This document shows, piece by piece, positions 23,806 to 31,208 of a stretch of 64,000 nt of DNA; the first letter of the stretch is position 1; the number at the start of each line of letters is the position of its first letter. Source of the DNA: CAWALV01 sp963782965 (GTDB taxonomy: Bacteria; Actinomycetota; Actinomycetes; Acidothermales; Acidothermaceae); contig CAWALV010000006.1 of the NCBI GenBank assembly GCA_963782965.1, positions 62,001-126,000 of the forward strand, given 5' to 3'. The translations under genes were made by a program, and so were the position numbers. The notes beneath the pieces were generated by a model. It saw only the letters and a program-made list of their open reading frames with translations. It was not told the origin of the DNA and searched no databases.

Positions 23806-26628
23806 CTAGCGGACGTCGATGACGAAGGTGCCGGTCGCGGTCTTCCCCTGGTACGTGACCTCGGCCGTGACGGTGGCGACGCCTTGCGCCGCGGCATGAA
23901 GGGTGCCGTCGGAGTGGACCGAGACGACGTCGGGGCGGTTGCTGGTGAACTTCACCGTCAGGGCCGGCGGCATCGGCTTGCTCTGGCCCTTGATGACATA
24001 GCCGTACAGCGACGAGTCAGTCATCGAGACGCTCAGCTGTGGGTCGATCTCGCTGCCGGCCGGGAAGAACACCCGCTGCGCAACGCCCTTTGCGTCATCG
24101 CCCTTCACGACGGGCTTGGCCGTCACGACGTCGGGGACGCCGACCAGGGCGCCGCTGACCTGTACTGCTGCCGTCGCCTTGATGTCGCCGTCGGCGGCGC
24201 TCGAGGCGAGTTCGAAGACGTACTTACCGCTGTCCACGACATAGTGGCCGGCGGTGTTGTCCCAGAACGCGAGGTCGGAAACGCGTACGGAGAAGTCGAC
24301 GGTCTTCTTCTGCCCGGGCTGCAGCGACACCTTGGTGAATGCGCCCAGTCGTTTCACGGGTCGTTGTGCCGACGCCGGTGCGTCCGGCGTCGCTACGTAG
24401 AGCTGAACGACCGTCGAGCCGGCCGACGCCCCGGTGTTGGTGACGTCGGCAGTCAGGTGTTCAGTCGCATTCGCGTCGGCGTTTGTGGCGTCGGTCTTCA
24501 GATTAGCCATCGAGAACGTCGTGTAGCTCAACCCATAACCGAAGGGGAAGGAAACCTTGCCGTCGAAGTACATGTAGGTGCGGCCGCTCTCGCCGGGCCC
24601 GTTACGCACGAGGTAGTCGGTGACAGGCGACAGCTGTGTCTCGTCGGCATACCACGTGAACGGCAGATGGCCGCTCGGGTTCACCGTGCCGAGGACGACG
24701 TCGGCTAGTGCCTCGCCCTTGCGCTGGCCGTTGTAGGAACTCCACAGCAGCGCGGGTACCTTGCCGGCGAACGGTCGGACGTCGACCTCGCCAACCGTTT
24801 CCATGTACACGACCGTGTGTGGGTTCGCGGCGGCGACCTTGCTGATCAGTTGGGCCTGCGCCCCGGGAAGCGCGAGCGTCGTCCGATCGTTGTCCTCGCT
24901 GGACGTCGAACGGTCGGTGCCGACGTAAACGATCACGGCATCGTACTTCGAGGCAGCGTCGATCGACGCTTGGTCGAGCACGGTTGTGTCGATCGCCGAA
25001 GGATCATTCGGATCGACCTGGCCCGCTGCCGTACCGGGCAGGTAGTCGACGGTGGCGTCCTTGTCGATCGCCTGAATCGCCGACTTCAGGCCGGAGTACC
25101 CGTCGACTTCGTTGGCCGCGCCCGCCTTGCCCTGCACGCTGGAGTAGCCGCCGAGGTACATCGTCGTAGGCTTCGCGTACTGGCCGATCACGGCCACCCT
25201 GAACGCGCCGGTCGACGGCACCTTCAGTGGCAGCAGCGGCGCCCCTCCGCTCGTTGGGTCGTTCTTCAACAACACGATGCTGGAGTCGGCGACCTTGCGC
25301 GCCATCGCCAGCCGCCCGGCAGTCTCCGTGGCAGCGCCGTTGGAGTTGCTGTTCGTCCACGAGCCGTTCGACAGCCGCGCCCGGGCGGCCGCCACCCACG
25401 GAACCGACTTCTCGTCGTCGAACTCACCGGTCGCGATGCGTGCGGTGAACAACCGCACACACGACACGTCGACGTCGTTCTCGTTGTAGGTGTCCGTCGT
25501 CGTCTGGATGTGCTTGCCGATCGCTTGCGGGATCGTGTTCTCGTAGTTGAACGCGTCGTGGTAGCCCTGATCGCAGTTGAGGTCTTCGCCGGCGCTGTTG
25601 GCGTACGCCGTGCGGGAGAACTCGTCGACCAGGCTGGCTGAGTTGGCGGGCATCCAGGTGTGGCCTGCCTGCACCTCAGCCACCGCGTCGCAGTCGGAGG
25701 TGAAGAAGCCCGAGAAGCCGAAGGTCTGGCGAGCGAGGGTGTCCATCAAGGTGACGTCGACCGGCGCCGGCGTCCCGTTGACGCTGTTGTAAGCACTCAT
25801 GATCGAAGCGGGGTCGGCGCTCTTCACGATGTCGCGGAACTGCGCGGTGTAGTACTCGCGCAGGCTGCGCTCGTCCATATCGGCGCTTCCGTTGAGCCGG
25901 TTGCTCTCGCTGTTGTTCGCCGCGAAGTGCTTGAGGGTCGTCAGCGTCTTCAGGTAGCCGCCACTGGAGGGCAACAGCTTGCCCGTGCTGTCCTTGCCTT
26001 CCATCCCGTCGACGTACTGCGACGCCATCGCAGCCGTCAGCAGCGGGTCCTCGCTGAACGTTTCGTCGTTGCGCCCCCACCGTGGGTCGCGGCCGAGGTT
26101 GACGGTCGGTGAGTAGAAGTTCAAGTCGAGGCGGTGGTTGCGGACGACGTCGCGCGCCTCGTCGGAGATGAGCGTGGCCTCCTGATACATCAGCGCGGGA
26201 TCCCAGGTGGAGCCGAGCGAAAGATCGACCGGGTACGAGGTCGTGTTGGTGAGGTCGGGCGGGTTCGCGCCGTCGACCGTGCCTTCGCGCGCGACGCCGT
26301 GCGCTGCCTCGTTCCACCAGCCGTAGGCGGCGATACCCAGGCGCGGGATCGCCGCCGCCTGGCTGCTCACCAGCTGCGAGGCCTTCTCCTGCAGGGTCAT
26401 CCGCGAGACCAGGTCGGCGGCGCGCTCGGCCGGCGTGTATGACGCGTCGAGGTAGATCGGGCGCCCGTTCGACGAGGCCGGCGCGGTTGGAGCGGACGCC
26501 GTGGCAATGCTGCTCGCGGAGTTCGGGTTCTTGTCCGTGGTCGAAGCGGTGAGCCGAACCGCTGTGATGACGCCGGCCGCGAGGACCAGGACGGCTAGCA
26601 CACTGACGACGACGTTACGTCGCTTCAT
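23806..26628 (-). CDS. Glycoside hydrolase family 3 protein (beta-xylosidase/beta-glucosidase type) with C-terminal Ig-like domain
   Basis: 940 residues from the ATG at 26626-26628. The N-terminus KRRNVVVSVLAVLVLAAGV is an uncleaved or cleaved membrane segment, followed by a Ser/Ala-rich linker. The GH3 N-domain carries YGWWNEAAHG, NLGRDPRWGR and the nucleophile region FTSDCDAVAE. The GH3 C-domain follows with VYVGTDRSTSSE, then an Fn3-like domain (near 690-790) and a C-terminal bacterial Ig-like domain (VTFTSNRPDVVSVHSDGTL-like pattern near 860). The WWNEAxHG form is typical of beta-xylosidases. It fits with the two GH10 xylanases further along the window. The longer open frame upstream of 26628 is not believed. 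Confidence 0.9.
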   Translation of the reverse strand: MKRRNVVVSVLAVLVLAAGVITAVRLTASTTDKNPNSASSIATASAPTAPASSNGRPIYLDASYTPAERAADLVSRMTLQEKASQLVSSQAAAIPRLGIAAYGWWNEAAHGVAREGTVDGANPPDLTNTTSYPVDLSLGSTWDPALMYQEATLISDEARDVVRNHRLDLNFYSPTVNLGRDPRWGRNDETFSEDPLLTAAMASQYVDGMEGKDSTGKLLPSSGGYLKTLTTLKHFAANNSESNRLNGSADMDERSLREYYTAQFRDIVKSADPASIMSAYNSVNGTPAPVDVTLMDTLARQTFGFSGFFTSDCDAVAEVQAGHTWMPANSASLVDEFSRTAYANSAGEDLNCDQGYHDAFNYENTIPQAIGKHIQTTTDTYNENDVDVSCVRLFTARIATGEFDDEKSVPWVAAARARLSNGSWTNSNSNGAATETAGRLAMARKVADSSIVLLKNDPTSGGAPLLPLKVPSTGAFRVAVIGQYAKPTTMYLGGYSSVQGKAGAANEVDGYSGLKSAIQAIDKDATVDYLPGTAAGQVDPNDPSAIDTTVLDQASIDAASKYDAVIVYVGTDRSTSSEDNDRTTLALPGAQAQLISKVAAANPHTVVYMETVGEVDVRPFAGKVPALLWSSYNGQRKGEALADVVLGTVNPSGHLPFTWYADETQLSPVTDYLVRNGPGESGRTYMYFDGKVSFPFGYGLSYTTFSMANLKTDATNADANATEHLTADVTNTGASAGSTVVQLYVATPDAPASAQRPVKRLGAFTKVSLQPGQKKTVDFSVRVSDLAFWDNTAGHYVVDSGKYVFELASSAADGDIKATAAVQVSGALVGVPDVVTAKPVVKGDDAKGVAQRVFFPAGSEIDPQLSVSMTDSSLYGYVIKGQSKPMPPALTVKFTSNRPDVVSVHSDGTLHAAAQGVATVTAEVTYQGKTATGTFVIDVR

Positions 26629-26723
26629 CCAACAAGTATCGAGCAAAGGGGCGATTCCGTCAGCTAGCCACGGCGGTGATCGGCCGGTATCCCTGAAGGT
26701 CTTTCGGGCCGAGGCAATGCAAT

Positions 26724-27941
26724 TCAGGGGTGTGCGAACCGCGACATCACGAGGGACGTCACGAGGAAGCCGGCCATCACGATGGCCATCGGGAACACCG
26801 ACGCTCCGCCGATGAGGCCGGTGAGCGGGGTCGTCAGCGCCCCGCAGCCGAAGCTGATTCCGCCCGCGAGCGCCGACGCCGTCCCCTTCGCCCGTGTACC
26901 CGCGGCCTGGCTCAATGCGGTGGAGGCCGGCAGCAGGAAGCCCATTCCACCTGCGACCAGCGCGAGTGCCACCCACACGAGGGCGAGTGGCGGGTCGTTC
27001 GGTGCCGCGAAAAGCGTCGCCACCAGCAGCGCGGTGGCGCTACCGGCCGACATCGCCAGCCCGACCGACCGAAGCGTCGCGACCGGGATCCGCGGTGTCA
27101 GCCGGGCGAAGAGGAAGCTCGCCGTCGCCATGAGGAGGGCGTCGACGGCGAAGACGAGGCCGTACATCGCGGTGCTGATGCCGTAGACGTTCTCGAGCAC
27201 GAAGGACGACCCGCCGATGTAGGCGAAGAAGCCCATCGTGCCGAGCGCCGCAACCATCACGTGCGCCATGAACCGGCGGTCGCGCAGCAGGTCGGTCATG
27301 CGGGCGAGTGTTGCGGTGAGCGATCCGGGGTGGCGGTGCTCGGCCGGCAACGTTTCGGGGACGCCGGTCGCGACGCCCGCCAGTTGTACGACACCGACAG
27401 CGGCGAGCACGAAGAACACGAGCCGCCAGTTGCCGAAGTGCAAGAGCAGCGTTCCGAGCGGTGGCGCGATGATCGGCCCCAGCAAGCCGACGCCGATCAG
27501 CAGCCCGAAGCGGCGAGCAGCGGCGTCCGGTCGGTAGTAATCGCTCACAACAGCGCGTGAGCACACCACACCGGCGGCACCCACGAAGCCCTGGACCAGG
27601 CGGGCGGCGATCAACACCCCGACGCTCGGCGCGAGCGCGCAGGCCAGTGACGCCGCGATGAAGAGCGCCGGCCCGGTGAGCAGGAAGAAGCGGCGCCCGG
27701 TCGCGTCGCTCAACGGACCGAGAGCGATCTGCCCGACGGCGAGCCCGATCAGGAACGAGGTGAGCGTGAGCTGACTGCTCGAGATACTCGCGTGAATGGA
27801 TCGGCTCAACGCCGGAAGCGCAGGCAAGTACATGTCCGTCGCCAGCGGTGAGATGCCGCTGAGCAGGACGAGGATCACGAACGACGGGCGTCGCAGTGGC
27901 AGCCGGGGGTGAGCCGTCGCCGTGCAGGTTTCCGTCGTCAT
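26724..27941 (-). CDS. Bcr/CflA-family MFS drug efflux transporter
   Basis: 405 residues with 12 predicted membrane helices. Helix 1 carries LSGISPLATDMYLPALP, the Bcr/CflA hallmark; the loop between helices 2 and 3 has GPLSDATGRR, the MFS motif A; and CSRAVVSDYYRP follows helix 4, as in the drug:proton antiporter group. The ATG at 27941 is preferred over a GTG four codons earlier; neither has a clear ribosome site. Neighbours on the same strand (GH3) are 95 bp away and probably unrelated. Substrate unknown. Confidence 0.9.
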   Translation of the reverse strand: MTTETCTATAHPRLPLRRPSFVILVLLSGISPLATDMYLPALPALSRSIHASISSSQLTLTSFLIGLAVGQIALGPLSDATGRRFFLLTGPALFIAASLACALAPSVGVLIAARLVQGFVGAAGVVCSRAVVSDYYRPDAAARRFGLLIGVGLLGPIIAPPLGTLLLHFGNWRLVFFVLAAVGVVQLAGVATGVPETLPAEHRHPGSLTATLARMTDLLRDRRFMAHVMVAALGTMGFFAYIGGSSFVLENVYGISTAMYGLVFAVDALLMATASFLFARLTPRIPVATLRSVGLAMSAGSATALLVATLFAAPNDPPLALVWVALALVAGGMGFLLPASTALSQAAGTRAKGTASALAGGISFGCGALTTPLTGLIGGASVFPMAIVMAGFLVTSLVMSRFAHP

Positions 27942-28045
27942 CTGTCTCGCCACACTACCCGCGAGAAATTGTGCGGCGCTGACTCTGGCGCGGCGGCTGC
28001 GCGACCCAATACTTTGTGTCCTGAATCGATAGAAAGTAGGGCACT

Positions 28046-30031
28046 ATGGGCATGCGGCCGGACGCGTCCGTTGGTGATCAACTGGCACCGTCGCCATCAC
28101 CGCCGGCCTCACTGTCGGCATCACTGTCGCCGTCACTGGTGCCGTCACGTCGCCGGCGCCCGGGGTGGACTCGGACAGCGCTGGCCGTGGCCGCCGGGCT
28201 CATCACCGCGTTGGGTTGTTCGAGCCCGGCGTTCGCCTCCGAAGGCGCACACAGTTCCGGCCAGCTGCCTGCCGGTCATGCGGCTGCCGGCGCCGAGCTG
28301 GGGCCGAACGTGCTGGTCTTCACGCCGGCTATGTCGCAGGCCGATATCCAGACCGCGGTCGACACTGTGGCAGCCCAGCAGGTGGGCAACGAGATGGGCA
28401 CCCAGCGTTACGCGCTCCTCTTCGAGCCCGGCACGTATGGCAGCAGCAGTGACCCGCTGATCTTCCAGGTGGGGTACTACACCGAGGTGGCCGGGCTCGG
28501 CCGCAACCCCGGTGACGTCGTCATCAACGGCAGCATCACCGTGCAGAACCAGTGCGACAGCAGTGGCTCGTGCACGGCGCTCGACAACTTCTGGCGGTCG
28601 CTGTCGAACCTGACCATCAACAACACGCCCGGCAGCGATGCCTGCCACACCGGGAACGAGATGTGGGCGGTGTCGCAGGCTGCGCCGATGCGTCGCGTTC
28701 AGGTGAACGGTGGCACAACGTTCATGGACTACTGCACCGGGCCGTCGTTTGCGAGCGGCGGGTTCGTCGCCGACTCCGTGCTGAACGGCGTGGCGATCAA
28801 CGGCAGTCAGCAGCAGTTCTACGTACGCAACACCGTCATCGGCAGCGGCGGTTGGACGAACTCGGTGTGGAACCAGGTGTTCTCCGGCGATGTCAACGCG
28901 CCGGCTCAGGACTTCGTCGCCGGAGGCCCCTACTACACGACGCTGGAGACCACCCCGGCTAGCCGGGAGAAGCCCTACCTCTACGTCGACGATCGAGGCG
29001 GCTGGAACGTCTTCGTTCCTTCGGCTCGGTACCGCTCCTCGGGGGTGTCGTGGGCCAACGAGCCGACGCCCGGCCGGTCTATCCCGCTTTCCAACTTCTA
29101 CGTCGCGCATCCCGGCGACCGGGTGACCGCCATCAACGCGGCGTTGGCACGTGGCAAGAACCTGCTGCTGACGCCGGGCGTGTACGACATCGACCGCACG
29201 ATCGAGGTGAAGCGGCCCGACACCGTCGTCCTGGGCCTTGGTTATGCGACGCTCACGGCGGAGCACGGCGTGACGGCGCTGAGCACTGCCGACGTCCCGG
29301 GCATCGACGTCGCGGGCATCACGGTCGATGCCGGTCCCACACAGTCAGCCGTGCTCATGCGGATCGGCACGACGCACGCAGAGAACGGGCGCGCTCGCGA
29401 ACACAACGGGTGGAGCAACCGCGCCGACCCGACCGCGCTGCAAGACGTCTTCTTCCGCATCGGCGGACCCCATGTCGGCAAGGCTGTGGTGGCGCTCGAG
29501 GTGAACAGCGACCACACGATCCTCGACGATCTCTGGATCTGGCGAGCCGACCACGGGGTGCCCGGATCGGTCGGTTGGGATGTGAACACCGCCGACACCG
29601 GTCTGGTTGTGAACGGCAACGACGTGACGGCGACGGGTCTGTTCGTCGAGCACTTCCAGAAGTACAACGTCGTCTGGAACGGCCAGGGCGGCCGGGTGGT
29701 GTTCTTCCAGAACGAGTTGCCGTACGACGCGCCCGATCAGGCGGCGTACCAGCACGACGGCGTGCTCGGATACGCCGCGTTCAAGGTGGCCGACGGCGTC
29801 AAAGCGTTCCATGGCTACGGCATGGGTAGCTACGTCTACACCCCGGTTGACCCGAACCTGCACATCTCTCACGCGTTCGAGGCGCCGGTGCGACCGGGAG
29901 TGCAGTTCACCGACATCCTCACGGTGAACTTGAGCGGGCCGGGCACGATCGACCACGTCATCAACGACACCGGTGGGCCGGTGAGCGCAACGAACGCCGA
30001 CGTGCCGAGCATCGTCGCCAGCTACCCCTGA
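28046..30031 (+). CDS. Secreted right-handed beta-helix (pectate-lyase-fold) protein
   Basis: 661 residues. A twin-arginine-like stretch RRRRPGWTRTALAVAAGLITALG near residues 36-55 (shown by RRRR and ALAVAAGLITALG) precedes AFASEG, a likely signal-peptide cleavage site. The rest is a repetitive beta-helix: FTPAMSQADIQTAVDTVAA, FQVGYYTEVAGLGRNPGDV, LSNLTINN, ADTGLVVNGNDVTATGLFV, VVWNGQGGRVVFFQNELPYD. This is the pattern of proteins annotated as coagulation-factor-5/8-type or adenylyl-cyclase-like in streptomycetes, which resemble GH55-type glucanases. A polysaccharide-cleaving role is likely but not shown by identifiable catalytic residues. Confidence 0.82.
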   Translation: MGMRPDASVGDQLAPSPSPPASLSASLSPSLVPSRRRRPGWTRTALAVAAGLITALGCSSPAFASEGAHSSGQLPAGHAAAGAELGPNVLVFTPAMSQADIQTAVDTVAAQQVGNEMGTQRYALLFEPGTYGSSSDPLIFQVGYYTEVAGLGRNPGDVVINGSITVQNQCDSSGSCTALDNFWRSLSNLTINNTPGSDACHTGNEMWAVSQAAPMRRVQVNGGTTFMDYCTGPSFASGGFVADSVLNGVAINGSQQQFYVRNTVIGSGGWTNSVWNQVFSGDVNAPAQDFVAGGPYYTTLETTPASREKPYLYVDDRGGWNVFVPSARYRSSGVSWANEPTPGRSIPLSNFYVAHPGDRVTAINAALARGKNLLLTPGVYDIDRTIEVKRPDTVVLGLGYATLTAEHGVTALSTADVPGIDVAGITVDAGPTQSAVLMRIGTTHAENGRAREHNGWSNRADPTALQDVFFRIGGPHVGKAVVALEVNSDHTILDDLWIWRADHGVPGSVGWDVNTADTGLVVNGNDVTATGLFVEHFQKYNVVWNGQGGRVVFFQNELPYDAPDQAAYQHDGVLGYAAFKVADGVKAFHGYGMGSYVYTPVDPNLHISHAFEAPVRPGVQFTDILTVNLSGPGTIDHVINDTGGPVSATNADVPSIVASYP

Positions 30032-30051
30032 CGCCGGTTCGTGGTTCCGCT

Positions 30052-30435
30052 CTAGAGCACGAGCTTCTTGAGCTCGGCGAGCGCGGCGTCGTAGTCGTCG
30101 TGGAACACGACGGTCGAAGGATCGTGCAGGCCGGGGCCGATGGTGATGCGCCGTTCTTGGATCGTCGTGATAGCGCTGCCCGACACGACCGCCATGCGTT
30201 GCGGATTCTTCGAGGCGACCTGCTTCACCAGGTCCTGCACGAGGGTCTGTACGTCGTCGGTCTGCGCGACGGAGCGCCGCAGATCGACGATCGCGGCCCA
30301 GCGCGCCGGGGTCTTCTCGAGCGCCGCCAGCGCTGCCGCAACGTATGCGTTGGCTTCGTCGACCGTCAGCATGCCGGAGCGCCGAAGCAGCAGGATGCCG
30401 CCCGGTAGCCAGGCGACTTCGAAGGTTCCGGCCAC
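30052..30435 (-). CDS. STAS-like (SpoIIAA-type) small protein
   Basis: 127 residues from the GTG at 30433-30435, which follows AGAGGAGGG on the minus strand; the frame extends further but without a ribosome site. The fold pattern FEVAWLPGGILLLRRSGMLT, WAAIVDLRRSVAQTDD, QRMAVVSGSAI and a final helix DAALAELKKLVL resembles STAS-like or SpoIIAA-like proteins. No phosphorylatable Ser in the usual STAS position is obvious. It stands alone between convergent and divergent neighbours; function unknown. Confidence 0.75.
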   Translation of the reverse strand: MAGTFEVAWLPGGILLLRRSGMLTVDEANAYVAAALAALEKTPARWAAIVDLRRSVAQTDDVQTLVQDLVKQVASKNPQRMAVVSGSAITTIQERRITIGPGLHDPSTVVFHDDYDAALAELKKLVL

Positions 30436-30495
30436 GCTCCGCCCTCCTCTGGGGTCGATGTGAGCACCAGTGTAAGACGGGCGGTTCCGAAGATC

Positions 30496-30533
30496 CCGAA
30501 GACTTCGTGCAAGTATTTGCACGAAGTCTTCGG
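30496..30533. repeat. Perfect 17-bp inverted repeat
   Basis: CCGAAGACTTCGTGCAA (30496-30512) and its exact complement (30517-30533) are separated by GTAT. With one mismatch the arms extend to GAT/ATC on the outside. It lies in the spacer between the divergent STAS-like and DinB-like genes and just upstream of a 22-codon reading frame, so it is not placed like a terminator of either large gene. Confidence 0.75.
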
Positions 30534-30562
30534 CATCTTTGCTGACCGACCGGGAGGTGGCT

Positions 30563-30631
30563 GTGGGTTTCTTGCTGAGACGCCTGATTCGTATTCTGCG
30601 CATGCGCCGCGCGACGCGTAAGCGCGGCTAG
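30563..30631 (+). CDS. Possible 22-residue basic peptide
   Basis: A GTG at 30563 follows GGGAGGTGG with two bases between, and opens a 22-codon frame that reads GFLLRRLIRILRMRRATRKRG after the first residue and stops at 30629-30631. The peptide would be a positively charged amphipathic helix with ten Arg/Lys. A strong hairpin lies 30 bp upstream. There is no support from homology, and a short frame with an apparent ribosome site can arise by chance. Confidence 0.35.
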   Translation: MGFLLRRLIRILRMRRATRKRG

Positions 30632-30650
30632 GCATCGGATTGGACGCGAA

Positions 30651-31181
30651 TTGAGCGCGGAATGGACGGCGCCGCTGGTCGAGCGGCCGCGACCTGAGCG
30701 GATCGCCGATGAGCGGACTGCGCTCGAGCAGTGGCTCGACTTTCACCGCGCCACTCTCCTGATGAAGTGCGCCGGCCTGACCGCTGCGCAGCTGAAGACG
30801 CGCGCGGTGCCGCCGTCCACGCTTTCGTTGCTCGGGTTGGTGCGCCACATGACCGAGGTCGAGCGCTGGTGGTTTCGCATGCATGCGAACGGCGAAGACC
30901 TCGAATTCCCTTACGATCCGGGGCAGACCGGTGCCGACTTCGACGACACTGCCGACGCCGACGCCGCTGCCAACCTCACCGCGTACGTGGCGGAGATCGA
31001 GGCTGCTCGAGCGGCGGTAGCCGGCAAGAGCCTCGAGCTCGTCGTCTCCAGCCACGGCCACCACGCCGACCAGACCCGCGACGTCCGGTGGATCTACCTC
31101 CACATGGTCGAGGAGTACGCGCGACATAACGGGCACGCCGACCTGCTGCGGGAGGCGATCGACGGCGTCACCGGCCATTGA
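30651..31181 (+). CDS. DinB/DUF664 family protein
   Basis: 176 residues, assigned from a TTG at 30651 because no ATG or GTG in frame gives a full N-terminus; the true start is uncertain. The four-helix bundle shows the family metal-site pattern: LVRHMTEVERWWF (His), and near the C-terminus IYLHMVEEYARHNGHADLLRE with two His on the last helix. DinB-like proteins are often thiol-dependent (mycothiol or bacillithiol) S-transferases, which would fit a mycothiol-producing actinobacterium. The actual substrate is unknown. Confidence 0.87.
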   Translation: MSAEWTAPLVERPRPERIADERTALEQWLDFHRATLLMKCAGLTAAQLKTRAVPPSTLSLLGLVRHMTEVERWWFRMHANGEDLEFPYDPGQTGADFDDTADADAAANLTAYVAEIEAARAAVAGKSLELVVSSHGHHADQTRDVRWIYLHMVEEYARHNGHADLLREAIDGVTGH

Positions 31182-31208
31182 GCGGTCGCCTTCGGAACGC
31201 GCACCGGG

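Noticed and set aside
26629..26976. Extension of the GH3 frame upstream of the signal segment
   Set aside because: The stretch is not coding-like and overlaps the efflux pump gene; the signal anchor begins at MKRRN.
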